A stretch of 64,000 bases of DNA from Glycocaulis alkaliphilus (GCF_004000605.1 NZ_CP018911.1:1612001-1676000); one strand, 5' to 3'. Positions 54,327 to 63,131 are shown, numbered from the stretch's first letter. Notes: generated by a model from the letters alone, not told the origin. Program-made: numbers and translations.

Positions 54327-56081
54327 TCAGCGCATCAGCACGTACTGGCCTGGCGCGTCCTCCAGCCGGGCTTTCTTGTCCGGCCTGAACTTTGTGTCGA
54401 GGAAAGCCATGGCAGGCGGTGTAACGCGTTCGCTGGAAAAGCGCTCCAGCCAGTCAAACCATTGCGGCCACCACGAGCCGGTCTCTGCCGTCGCCTTCTC
54501 CAGCCAGCTATCCGGGTCGGCATAGTGCCGGTTACCCGGGCTGAGGCAAACCCTGTAGCGGCGGCCCTCCCTGCCGGGCTCGCTGATGATACCGGCATTG
54601 TGCCCGCCACTGGTCAGAAGGAAGGTGACATCGCAATGCGGCAGCAGAAGGTGGGTCTTGTAGACCGAGCGCCAGGGCGCGACATGATCGCGCTCCGTAC
54701 CCACCGCAAAGACCGGCAGGCGGATGTCGGGCAAGGCAAGGGTCTGACCGTCTGCCTCAAACTGCCCGCGCGCCAGCCGGTTCTCGAGGAAAAGCTGGCG
54801 CAGATACTCGGAATGCATGCGGTAGGGTAGCCGGGTGCCGTCCGCATTCCAGGCAATCAGGTCATTGGGCGGGCGGCGCTGGCCCATGAGATAGTCGCGC
54901 TCCATGCGCGACCAGAGCAGGTCTGATGAGCGCAGCATGGTGAAGGCACCGGCCATCTGATGGCTGTCGAGATAACCCTGCGCCCACATCAGACTTTCAA
55001 GGAAGGCCACCTGGCTTTCTGTGGTGAAAAGCGTGAGTTCGCCAGCCTCCACGAAATCCATCTGTGCGGCCAGCAGCGTCATGGAGGCCAGCCGGTCATC
55101 GCCCTCACGCGCCATCAGGGCGGCCTGTATCGCCAGCAGCGTGCCGCCAAGGCAGTACCCGGCCGCGTGAACCCGCCTGGCACCCGTGATCTGGCAGACC
55201 GCCTCTATCGCCGCGGCCGGGCCGAGCTTGCGGTAGTCTTCCATGCCGAGATCGCGGTCATCCGGGCCGGGATTGCGCCATGAAATCATGAATACTGTAT
55301 GCCCCCTCTCAACGAGGTGGCGCACCAGCGAGTTCTCCGGAGACAGGTCCAGAATATAATATTTCATGATCCAGGCCGGCACGATCAGAACGGGTGTGGC
55401 ATGTACATCCGGGGTCTGCGGCGCATACTGGATCAGTTCCATCAGATGGTTGCGGTAGACGATTTTGCCTGGCGTCACCGCCACGGCTTCACCAGGCTGG
55501 AAAGCTTCAGCGCCTGCAGGCGGTTCATGGCGCAGGGTCCGCCCGGCATCGTCCAGCGCGTGCAGGAAGCCGCGCACCAGATTGGCGCCGCCCTCCTCCA
55601 TCGTTGCGTTGAGCGCCTCCGGATTGGTCAGCAGAAAGTTGGATGGCGACACCGTGTCGAGCCATTGGCGTGCGCCGAACTCGGCCATTTCCTCGTGGCG
55701 CCGCGCAACACCATGCACATTCGTCGTGGCCTGCTGCCACCAATCCTGCACGCTCAGGAACGACTGGGCCAACACGTTATAGGGATAGGCCTGCCAGGCC
55801 TCGCCATCAAAACGCCGGTCCTGCGGCAGTGCCTCGACACAAGGCTCGCAACTGCCCCCTGACGCCGCGTAGCGGGTCAGATTCCACCAGCCTTCCATCG
55901 CCGATTTGGCGAGTTCTGCCTGCTTGCCGGGCGATGCGGCCAGATGGATCGCCCAGTCCGACCAGGCATCGAGCATCGCAGCAGGCGACAGGCCGCCAGT
56001 GAAGCCGGAAAGCGCCGCGCGGAAGGCATGGTCAGAGCCTGCGGCGGGAGCGGTGTCGGGTCGGGGGCTGGTGTTGGCCAT
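54327..56081 (-). CDS. phaC: Poly(3-hydroxyalkanoate) synthase, class I-like (584 aa)
   Basis: Polymerises hydroxyacyl-CoA into storage granules. Motifs: PWIMKYYILDLSPENSLVRH, MISWRNPGPDDRDLGMEDY, and the lipase-like box AAGYCLGGTLLAI with the catalytic Cys. The catalytic Asp region is FAVGTERDHVAPWRSVYK and the catalytic His is in TSGGHNAGIISEPG. The start at 56081 has GAAGG ahead; the longer frame to 56156 would cross the FNR box. The box lies 75 bases upstream, in the region shared with the divergent phasin gene. Confidence 0.94.
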   Translation of the reverse strand: MANTSPRPDTAPAAGSDHAFRAALSGFTGGLSPAAMLDAWSDWAIHLAASPGKQAELAKSAMEGWWNLTRYAASGGSCEPCVEALPQDRRFDGEAWQAYPYNVLAQSFLSVQDWWQQATTNVHGVARRHEEMAEFGARQWLDTVSPSNFLLTNPEALNATMEEGGANLVRGFLHALDDAGRTLRHEPPAGAEAFQPGEAVAVTPGKIVYRNHLMELIQYAPQTPDVHATPVLIVPAWIMKYYILDLSPENSLVRHLVERGHTVFMISWRNPGPDDRDLGMEDYRKLGPAAAIEAVCQITGARRVHAAGYCLGGTLLAIQAALMAREGDDRLASMTLLAAQMDFVEAGELTLFTTESQVAFLESLMWAQGYLDSHQMAGAFTMLRSSDLLWSRMERDYLMGQRRPPNDLIAWNADGTRLPYRMHSEYLRQLFLENRLARGQFEADGQTLALPDIRLPVFAVGTERDHVAPWRSVYKTHLLLPHCDVTFLLTSGGHNAGIISEPGREGRRYRVCLSPGNRHYADPDSWLEKATAETGSWWPQWFDWLERFSSERVTPPAMAFLDTKFRPDKKARLEDAPGQYVLMR

Positions 56082-56155
56082 GAGACCTTCAAGGATGCGG
56101 GCGGACCGGCTGCAAACGATAATGCCCAACCTTCCCCGTAAGAGCGCAAGGCGCA

Positions 56156-56169
56156 TTGACCTGAATCAA
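56156..56169. promoter_or_regulatory. FNR box between phaC and phasin genes
   Basis: TTGACCTGAATCAA differs from TTGAT-N4-ATCAA in one position. Its centre is about 81 bases from the phaC start and 77 bases from the phasin start, so it is placed for a class II activator site on either side. Confidence 0.75.
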
Positions 56170-56239
56170 TGCGCAGGCCGCATCCAATGCCCATCATTGG
56201 AACTGTTACGCCCCCTCGTAACGCTGGAAGGAGCCCGAC

Positions 56240-56671
56240 ATGCCCGCCAAGCAGAAAGCCAATAACGCCGATAACATGCTGCCCCAGATGAACGCCATCA
56301 TGGAGATGGGCAGCCGCAATATGGAAATGCTCGCCGAAGCCGGTCAGGAAATGACGTCCGGCATGCGCGAAGCCAGCCAGGCCATGCAGGAATTTCTCGG
56401 CACACGCCTGAAAAAGGACGTTGAGGCCGCACGCCTCTTCGCTGATTGCCGAACGCCTGACGAGTTCTGGCGCGCCCAATTCACCTTCTTTGAAGATGCC
56501 GTGAAGGACTATTCGAAAGAAGCCGCACGGATGATCGACATCGCCAGTTCCGCGACGCTCGGCTTTGCCCAGCCGGTGGAAAAGGCGGCCGAAGAGGCGC
56601 TGAAATCCATTAGCGAAGCCAACGAGAAAGCCCGGGAAACCGTGCAGAAAGCCGTCAAGCAAGACAGCTGA
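56240..56671 (+). CDS. Phasin family protein (143 aa)
   Basis: Coats PHA granules. It is a helical, Ala/Glu/Lys-rich protein with a phasin core: MGSRNMEMLAEAGQEMTSGM, RTPDEFWRAQFTFFEDAVKD and a C-terminal amphipathic helix AAEEALKSISEANEKARETV. GGAAGGAG precedes the ATG. Divergent from phaC with the FNR box between, and followed by a hairpin. Confidence 0.9.
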   Translation: MPAKQKANNADNMLPQMNAIMEMGSRNMEMLAEAGQEMTSGMREASQAMQEFLGTRLKKDVEAARLFADCRTPDEFWRAQFTFFEDAVKDYSKEAARMIDIASSATLGFAQPVEKAAEEALKSISEANEKARETVQKAVKQDS

Positions 56672-56696
56672 CGCGGCGCACCCCGCCCGTCTTTAC

Positions 56697-56720
56697 AGGA
56701 GGCCGTTCACTCGGCCTCCT
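56697..56720 (+). terminator. Hairpin after the phasin gene
   Basis: AGGAGGCCG (56697-56705) and CGGCCTCCT (56712-56720) make a perfect 9-bp stem, followed by only a weak T-rich stretch. It probably partly separates the highly expressed phasin from the next gene. Confidence 0.6.
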
Positions 56721-56763
56721 ACGCCTTCCTATTGTCAAAACCATCGATCAGGAGACCTCCCCC

Positions 56764-57531
56764 ATGGCGGAAACGATGAAGTTCGATTTTGCTGGCAAGA
56801 CAGCCATCGTCACCGGTGCGGCCTCCGGTATCGGCGCGGCCATTGCGCTTGAGCTTGGAAAGTCCGGTGCGTGCGTCATCGTGTCTGATCTTGATGATGG
56901 CGGCGCGCAGAATGTCGCCGACGCCATCAAGGCAGCCGGCGGCACCGCCCATGGCTTTGAAGCCGACGTGTCCGACGATGACGAAATGGCCGCTCTGGTG
57001 GATTTCGCCGTCAAGAAGGGCGGCGGGCTGCATATGGCCGTCAACAATGCCGGGATTGCCGGACCGATGGCACTTCTGGCCGATTATCCGGTCGATGGCT
57101 GGCGCCACGTGATCGACGTCAATCTGCACGGCGTGTTCTACGGCATGCGCCGCCAGATCCCGGCCATGTTGAAATCGGGCGGCGGCTCCATCGTAAACAT
57201 GAGCTCGATCCTGGGCAGTGTCGGCTTCCTCAATGCCAGTGCCTACACCGCCTCCAAGCACGCCGTGGTCGGCATGACCAAGGCCGCCGCGATGGAATAC
57301 GCCCCGCAAGGCATCCGCATCAATTCCGTCGGCCCGGCCTTTATCGACACGCCCTTGCTAACCAATAATCTCGAGGCCGAATTGCTCTCACAGGTCTCCA
57401 GTCTTCATCCTGTGGGCCGGATGGGGACGTCTGAAGAAGTCTCCGCCCTGACCTGCTTCCTCCTGTCAGACCGGGCCGGTTTCATCACGGGCAGCTATCA
57501 CCTCGTCGATGGCGGATACACAGCGCAGTGA
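56764..57531 (+). CDS. SDR-family oxidoreductase (255 aa)
   Basis: NAD(P)-dependent dehydrogenase. Motifs: IVTGAASGIGAAIALELGKS (cofactor), NNAGIAGPMALLADYP, SILGSVGFLNASAYTASKHA with the Ser and Tyr-x-x-x-Lys, and RMGTSEEVSALTCFLLSDRA. The neighbours suggest a role with 3-hydroxybutyrate or another hydroxyacid, but SDR substrate cannot be told from sequence, and a general alcohol dehydrogenase is possible. GGAGAC precedes the ATG. Its stop overlaps the acetate kinase start (GTGA). Confidence 0.85.
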   Translation: MAETMKFDFAGKTAIVTGAASGIGAAIALELGKSGACVIVSDLDDGGAQNVADAIKAAGGTAHGFEADVSDDDEMAALVDFAVKKGGGLHMAVNNAGIAGPMALLADYPVDGWRHVIDVNLHGVFYGMRRQIPAMLKSGGGSIVNMSSILGSVGFLNASAYTASKHAVVGMTKAAAMEYAPQGIRINSVGPAFIDTPLLTNNLEAELLSQVSSLHPVGRMGTSEEVSALTCFLLSDRAGFITGSYHLVDGGYTAQ

Positions 57532-58715
57532 GGATCCTGGTTTTCAACGCCGGCAGTTCCAGCCTGAAGTTCGGCGTCTTCGAAATCGGCACTGGCGAGG
57601 CGCACCTGCTAAAGGGCGGGTTTGACCGCTTCCAGAACGGCTATTGCAAGCTGAAGCTCGTGCATGGCGCTGAGGCCATTGAGCGGCATATGGCATGCGG
57701 CGATATAGGCGCGGCAGGCGGTGTGGTGCCGGCCCTGCTGAGCGAGTTCGGCCTGTCGCGTATCGATGCGGTGGGACACCGCATAGCCCATGGCGGGCCG
57801 GACTTTACCGAACCCGCTTTGCTGGACGATGCGGCCATCACCGCCATTGAGGCGATCACGCCGCTCGCCCCGCTGCATAACCCGGCCAATCTCGAAGCGG
57901 TGCGGCTCGCTCGTGCGCTCTGGCCCGCCCTGCCTCAAATAGGGGTGTTCGACACCGCCTTCCACCAGACCAACCCGGCGGCGGCCACAACCTACGCCGT
58001 GCCGCTCGCCTGGCGTCAGGCAGGTCTGAGACGTTATGGCTTTCACGGCACCTCGCACAAATACGTGGCCCAGCGCGCCGCAGACGCACTCGGCCAGCCT
58101 CTGGCCGCGCTGAAAATCGTCAGCTGCCATCTCGGCAACGGGGCGAGCGCCTGCGCGATTGATGGCGGGGTATCGCTGGACAGCTCCATGGGCATCACCC
58201 CGCTGGAAGGGCTCGTCATGGGCACGCGCTCTGGCGACGTGGACCCCGGCGCGTTCGGCTTCCTTAGCCGCCAGCTGGGCCTCTCGATCGAGGAGATCGA
58301 AGACGCGCTCTACCGTGAAAGCGGCCTTCTGGCACTCGGCGGCGTGGCCGATATGCGCGATATAGAGGCACGGGCAAGTAATGGCGATCCGGATGCCCGC
58401 CTGGCCATCGATGTCTACGCCTGGCGGGCGCGCAAATATGTAGGGGCCTATGCCGCCATCATGGGCGGGATCGACGCGCTGGTCTTCACCGGCGGGATTG
58501 GCGAGAATTCCCCTGCGATGCGCGCGCGTATCTGCGAGGGGCTGGAATTTCTGGGCCTAGCCCTCGACCCGGTCCGAAATCACAATGTGATGCTGGACGA
58601 TTATGCCGCGCCGCGTATCGAGAAGGATGGCTCACGCGCTGCCGTGATCGTGACGGAAACGGCTGAACAGCTCATGATAGCGCGTGAGACGGCGCAGGCG
58701 CTTAAAGGCAAGTGA
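57528..58715 (+). CDS. ackA: Acetate kinase family protein (395 aa)
   Basis: Transfers phosphate from acyl phosphate to ADP. Motifs: LVFNAGSSSLKFGVFEI, AVGHRIAHGGPDF, GFHGTSHKYVAQRAA, CHLGNGASACAIDGGVSLDS, and VFTGGIGENSPAMR. The full family length is present. GTG start overlaps the SDR stop. With the MaoC-phosphotransacylase fusion encoded nearby it gives a path from acyl-CoA to ATP. Acetate versus butyrate or propionate is undecided. Confidence 0.94.
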   Translation: MRILVFNAGSSSLKFGVFEIGTGEAHLLKGGFDRFQNGYCKLKLVHGAEAIERHMACGDIGAAGGVVPALLSEFGLSRIDAVGHRIAHGGPDFTEPALLDDAAITAIEAITPLAPLHNPANLEAVRLARALWPALPQIGVFDTAFHQTNPAAATTYAVPLAWRQAGLRRYGFHGTSHKYVAQRAADALGQPLAALKIVSCHLGNGASACAIDGGVSLDSSMGITPLEGLVMGTRSGDVDPGAFGFLSRQLGLSIEEIEDALYRESGLLALGGVADMRDIEARASNGDPDARLAIDVYAWRARKYVGAYAAIMGGIDALVFTGGIGENSPAMRARICEGLEFLGLALDPVRNHNVMLDDYAAPRIEKDGSRAAVIVTETAEQLMIARETAQALKGK

Positions 58716-59217
58716 TGGCCAGACAATCCTCCCCTCCCCCGGCCCGGCGACGGCATGTGCTTCAGCACGCGCGGCGTGAACAGGGTGTATGGTTCGGCCC
58801 GGCTCTCCGGCGGGGAGCAGCTGCGCGCCGCCAGTGCCCGCGCGGTCGCCAACCGGCTCATCCATTCCGACCTGGTCTGCCGCCGGGCACCGCAAATTTC
58901 GCGAACGCGTTCCCGTCAGCGTTTCACGGGAATTCTGCGCGCAACATCGTATGCTCACCAGGCTTTCGGGAGGCCAGCAATCGCCGCACAAGCCGGATAT
59001 GACGGATTTGCCGTCTGATTCCCGTCAAGATGCGTAATTCCGAGACCAGTTCGCGTTCGTCTGACAGCACCGTCATTTTCCGGAAACTTTCCTTCCAGCC
59101 CCGCCCCGCGGCGTTTTGTCAGCGCATAAGTCTCTTTACCCCGCCTTGCGGCGCCGTGATCCGCTATACACATGGGTGAAGACCATTCTCCCTCGAACCA
59201 ATGCAAGGAAATACTGA
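58716..59217. pseudogene. Gap with a possible ABC ATPase fragment
   Basis: No intact gene. One frame reads YGSARLSGGEQLRAASARAV at about 58788-58847, very like the signature helix of LolD/FtsE-type ABC ATPases, but Walker A and B are absent and the frame continues into unrelated sequence. A second LSGGQQ-like stretch is at about 58956. Either a decayed fragment or chance in GC-rich DNA. Confidence 0.25.
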
Positions 59218-60339
59218 ATGCTCCACGTCGATCTGCCCACCCGCGCCGACATCGCTGCGCTCAATGGCGTCCGGAATGACGCATGTGTCTCGATTTATCT
59301 TGAGACCACACCGCTGACGCAGGATAGCGGCGCGTCGCTCATCAAGCTCGGCAATCTGGCAAAGAAGGCGCGCGATCAGCTGGAGGCAGCCGGGTTCGAC
59401 AAGCGGCGTCTGGCCGCGCTGATGGAGCGGATCGAAGCGGTGGAGGCCGATGAGGAGTTCTGGCGCCTGCAGGCCAACAGCCTTGCCATTCTGGCCACGC
59501 CCGACCAGCTGCAGACCTTCCGGCTGCCAAGCCATCTGACCTCCATGGTGGAGGTGTCTGACCGTTTCCATCTCAAGCCCTTGCTGCGCGCGGTCACCTT
59601 CCCCCATTCGGCCTATATCCTGGCGCTGTCGGAGAATGCGGTGCGTCTGGTGGAAGTGCATGCTGACCTGCCGCCGGCAACGATCAAAATCGATAATCTG
59701 CCGAAGGACGCGGCGAGCTCTGCTGGCAAGTCGACACTCAATGACCGCTCGGCGAGCGGACGCATTCAGGGCTCTGAAGGACAAAATGTCCGCTTCCAGC
59801 AATACGCCCGCAAGGTCGATGCCGCGCTGCGCCCCTTCCTCTCCGGGCGTGAAACACCGCTGATCCTGGCCGCAACCGGGCGGCTGGCTTCGGTATTCCG
59901 CTCGATCTGCAGCTATCCGCACCTGCTGTCCGACGGCATTGAGGACAGCCCCGACCGCATCACGGATGGTGAGCTTGCCCAGTCAGCACGCAGCGTTCTG
60001 GACGCCGAATATGCGCGGGAGATCAAGGACATCAAAGCGCTCTATGAACAGCGTGCCGGGGATGGCCGGGCGACGGCAGATGTGTCGGACGCGGCCCGCG
60101 CAGCCACGTTTGGTGCGGTTCACACGCTGCTGGTCGACATCGATTCCGTGATTGCCGGCTCCGTTGATGACGAGACCGGCGCGGTGAGCTTTGCCAAGGC
60201 GGCAAGCACGCAGACCTATGGCGTTGTCGACGAAATTGCCGGACGGGCGCTCGCCAGCGGCGCACGGGTTCTGGGTGTTCGCAGGAGCGACCTGCCCGGT
60301 GGCGGCGACATGGCCGCAATACTGCGCTTCGCCGTGTAG
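59218..60339 (+). CDS. baeRF-family (archaeo-eukaryotic release factor-like) protein (373 aa)
   Basis: Resembles bacterial homologues of the eRF1/Dom34 core, proteins thought to act on ribosomes under stress. N-terminal region: DLPTRADIAALNGVRNDACV and SIYLETTPLTQ. Middle domain: TPLILAATGRLASVFRSICS. C-terminal L7Ae-like domain: VDIDSVIAGSVDDETG and the ending SDLPGGGDMAAILRFAV. No classical GGQ tip is visible, so peptide-release activity is doubtful. ATG follows AAGGAAA closely. Placement at the end of a stress and storage cluster fits an FNR-linked stress role, but no FNR box stands directly before it. Confidence 0.75.
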   Translation: MLHVDLPTRADIAALNGVRNDACVSIYLETTPLTQDSGASLIKLGNLAKKARDQLEAAGFDKRRLAALMERIEAVEADEEFWRLQANSLAILATPDQLQTFRLPSHLTSMVEVSDRFHLKPLLRAVTFPHSAYILALSENAVRLVEVHADLPPATIKIDNLPKDAASSAGKSTLNDRSASGRIQGSEGQNVRFQQYARKVDAALRPFLSGRETPLILAATGRLASVFRSICSYPHLLSDGIEDSPDRITDGELAQSARSVLDAEYAREIKDIKALYEQRAGDGRATADVSDAARAATFGAVHTLLVDIDSVIAGSVDDETGAVSFAKAASTQTYGVVDEIAGRALASGARVLGVRRSDLPGGGDMAAILRFAV

Positions 60340-60362
60340 TCTGCTGCGGTCTGATCGCAACC

Positions 60363-60398
60363 AAAAAAAGGCCTGCACGGCGACGTGCAGGCCTTTTT
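60363..60398. terminator. Strong bidirectional terminator
   Basis: GGCCTGCAC (60370-60378) pairs with GTGCAGGCC (60385-60393) around a 6-base loop. The stem is flanked by AAAAAAA and TTTTT, so it works on both strands: after the baeRF gene and after the convergent TonB receptor. Confidence 0.9.
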
Positions 60399-60438
60399 CC
60401 GTTCTGCCTTGACCCGAAGGGGAACAGGTCAGTTCAGG

Positions 60439-60504
60439 AACAAGCCGTTTGTGAACCGGCGCTTTGGGTCCGTCGGGATGGACGCCGGCCGCAAACGGCT
60501 TGTT
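60439..60504. repeat. Long inverted repeat downstream of TonB receptor 2
   Basis: AACAAGCCGTTTG (60439-60451) is the exact reverse complement of CAAACGGCTTGTT (60492-60504), and inner ACCGGCG/CGCCGG segments extend the fold. It resembles a REP-type or mRNA-end structure lying between two convergent genes, in addition to the terminator next to it. Confidence 0.7.
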
Positions 60505-60560
60505 GCCAGACGGCAGGACCAGCCTTGCGGCTCGCCCTGCCCCCTGATTACGCACGCATT

Positions 60561-63014
60561 CTAGAAATCGTAGCTGAGGCCGAGATAGTAATAGCCGCCA
60601 CTGGTTCCGAATACGGAGTGGTTGTCATAGATCATGCCCATGGAATCCAGGGCTGCCGAACGGCCGGGCGGGTAGGTATTGCCCAGATTACGTCCGCCGA
60701 GCGTGACCGTGACGTTTTCAAAGCCGCGATAGCGCACTTCAGCGTCGTAGAGCACTTCAGCATCACGCGGCAGGAAGTTCGTCGCGCCATCCAGGCGGCG
60801 CCACGTGCCGTAATACACCGCACGGCCCATCAGCTCGAAGTCGGCCACGGTGTGGGTGAGCGTGATATTGGAGCGCCAACGCGGCGTGCCACGTTCAAAC
60901 TCCTGCACTTTCGCCGGTGAGAACACACCCGCCGGGTCTGAACGCAGGCTCTGCTCGTTATAGTTGGTCGCCAGGCTCAGATTGGTCGTCTGGCCGTTGT
61001 CCCAGTCGAACAGGTAGGACGCGACGAGGTCGAAGCCACGCACCCGCGTGTCCAGACGGTTCTGGAAGTAGCGCACGGTCTGCACGCTGCCGCCATTGGG
61101 GTAACCCAGAGCGGCCAGCTGGGCGCGCTGGGTTGCATTGGTGGTGATGGAGTCGTTCAGCAGGAGGCGGTCATCCACGTCGATCTGGTAGAAGTCGAGC
61201 GTGGCGGACAGCGCGCCGGCCGTCAGGACAAAGCCGCCGGAAATGCTGGTGGAGGTTTCCGGGACCAGCGGGGTGGAGCCGAAGATCTGGGCTTCAGCCG
61301 AACCCGGCACCAGAACGGCGTCGAGTACGAAATCACCCATGTTCAGCTGCGAGGTCTGGCTCTGGCCGAAGAGCTGGCCGGCAGCCGGAGCCCGGAAGCC
61401 CGTGCTGACCGCGCCGCGAATGGCGAAATTGTCGGTCAGGTCGTAACGGGTCGCCAGTTTGTAGCTGAGATTGTCACCGAACGCTTCATAGTCTTCAAAG
61501 CGCAAGGCAGCCGCAAAGCTCCAGCGGTTCGTGATATCGGCTTCCACCTCCAGATAGGCGGCGATGGAGTCGGTCTCGAACTCACCGGCAGCGTCCGGGC
61601 TGAAGCCCTGGAAGCCGTTGGCGCCCACGGGAAGATCGCGAAGCGGCCCGATGCGGTAGGACGCCGGATCGCCCACGCCGATCGTGTAGGCCTCGTTGCG
61701 GTAGCTCAGGCCGCCGAAGAAGAACAGATCGCTGGCAAAGGCCGCAACGCCGAAGGATTTGTAGAAGTCGGCATTCAGCTGGTATTCGCGCTGACGCAGG
61801 CTGCCCGGACGGAAGCTGGTCGGCGAATCCACGCCCATGGAGGCGTTGATGGTGTTGGAGATGCGGTAATCGATCTCGTTCTGACCCCAGCGGGCCGAGA
61901 CATCCCAGCCGAAGCTGTCAGACTCTTCACGGCGCACACCGATCACGGTCGAGAAATCGGTCTGCTCACCGCCAAACATCGGCACATAGCCGCCCGGATA
62001 GATCGCCGCGAGGTCGAAAGCTTCCGGGTGGGCCGGCGTGCCCTGAAAGGCAGACGGCGCGTAGGTGGCGTGCTGGCCAAGGCCGCCCGCAGCCTGGGAC
62101 TGGCGGTAAACGAAGCCGACCTCACTGTCCGTGAACGCCGCGTTGCCGAACAGATAGGCGTCCATGCCATTGCCCAGATCCAGACCGGCATTCCACGATG
62201 TCTTGATCGCGCTGTAGGCCGGGTCGCCCAGATTGATGGGGTGCAGCGGGACATTCTGTACGCCTTGCGCGCGCAGCGCCTCGGCACCGGCATGCGGGCC
62301 GTGACGATAGGTGCCGCTTTCTTCCGTTGCCTGGAAGGACAGGTTGAGGAAGCCATTGGCCGTAAGCGGCAGGCCGATATTGCCCTGCAGGTCCAGCACG
62401 TCGCCGCCATCATAGAACCGGCCGGCATGGGCGCTGATGGTAGCGCCCTCATTGCTGTCACGCAGATTCATGTTGATGACGCCCGCAATGGCGTCCGAAC
62501 CATATTGCGCCGAGGCGCCGTCACGCAGCACTTCGATCGAGCCCAGCGCGATCGGCGGGATCATGTTGAAGTCCTGGCCTTGCGAGCCGGACGTGGTGGC
62601 GTGGCCGGTACCGATCTGCACCACCGACGAGCGGTGACGGCGCTGGCCGTTCAGCAGAAGCAGAACGTGGTCAGCCGGCGATGCACGCAGCGTCGCCGGA
62701 CGTACGAAGGACGAGCCATCGTTCAGCGGCAGGCGCTGGACGTTAAAGGCCGGGACGGACGTGCGCAGCGCGTCGTTGACGTCGACATACCCCGTCGAGA
62801 CAAGCTCGTCCGGCGAGATGACGTCGATGGGCACAAGGCTCTGGGTGTCGGTGCGGCCCTGACGGCGGGTACCCGTCGTCACGGTGATGACTTCGACCTG
62901 TGAGCGTGCAGATGCGTCGTTGGGCGCCTGGGCCATGACGGCCGGAGCCAGCCCTGTAACGCTCGCGGTGGCCAGCGCCACCATCCCCGCCTGGGCGAGC
63001 AATGTTTTTTTCAT
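60561..63014 (-). CDS. TonB-dependent outer-membrane receptor 2 (817 aa)
   Basis: Signal peptide ends near residue 28 (GLAPAVMAQ-A). Plug domain: EVITVTTGTRRQGRTDTQSL, PIDVISPDELVSTGYVDVND, LLLLNGQRRHRSSVVQIG and the typical GSIEVLRDGASAQYGSDAIA. The barrel ends YYYLGLSYDF with a terminal Phe. I chose the ATG at 63014 (MKKTLLAQAG) because GGGGAA precedes it and the signal peptide then begins normally; 63035 is the alternative. The ligand is unknown. It is unlike receptor 1, and a peptidase gene lies upstream. Confidence 0.92.
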   Translation of the reverse strand: MKKTLLAQAGMVALATASVTGLAPAVMAQAPNDASARSQVEVITVTTGTRRQGRTDTQSLVPIDVISPDELVSTGYVDVNDALRTSVPAFNVQRLPLNDGSSFVRPATLRASPADHVLLLLNGQRRHRSSVVQIGTGHATTSGSQGQDFNMIPPIALGSIEVLRDGASAQYGSDAIAGVINMNLRDSNEGATISAHAGRFYDGGDVLDLQGNIGLPLTANGFLNLSFQATEESGTYRHGPHAGAEALRAQGVQNVPLHPINLGDPAYSAIKTSWNAGLDLGNGMDAYLFGNAAFTDSEVGFVYRQSQAAGGLGQHATYAPSAFQGTPAHPEAFDLAAIYPGGYVPMFGGEQTDFSTVIGVRREESDSFGWDVSARWGQNEIDYRISNTINASMGVDSPTSFRPGSLRQREYQLNADFYKSFGVAAFASDLFFFGGLSYRNEAYTIGVGDPASYRIGPLRDLPVGANGFQGFSPDAAGEFETDSIAAYLEVEADITNRWSFAAALRFEDYEAFGDNLSYKLATRYDLTDNFAIRGAVSTGFRAPAAGQLFGQSQTSQLNMGDFVLDAVLVPGSAEAQIFGSTPLVPETSTSISGGFVLTAGALSATLDFYQIDVDDRLLLNDSITTNATQRAQLAALGYPNGGSVQTVRYFQNRLDTRVRGFDLVASYLFDWDNGQTTNLSLATNYNEQSLRSDPAGVFSPAKVQEFERGTPRWRSNITLTHTVADFELMGRAVYYGTWRRLDGATNFLPRDAEVLYDAEVRYRGFENVTVTLGGRNLGNTYPPGRSAALDSMGMIYDNHSVFGTSGGYYYLGLSYDF

Positions 63015-63064
63015 GATATTCCCCGATTCATTCATCGACAGTGATGTCGGATGGGTTGTCAGCC

Positions 63065-63106
63065 GATCATCTAAAAAATTTCCTATCGTAAATATTTTAG
63101 ATGATC
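63065..63106. promoter_or_regulatory. Perfect 12-bp dyad upstream of TonB receptor 2
   Basis: GATCATCTAAAA (63065-63076) and TTTTAGATGATC (63095-63106) are exact inverse repeats with an 18-base AT-rich spacer. The dyad lies 51 to 92 bases before the receptor start and 26 bases after the dipeptidase stop. An operator for a dimeric regulator, or a terminator, are both possible. Confidence 0.55.
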
Positions 63107-63131
63107 AAGCCCGGTGTCATCAAATCGTCAA

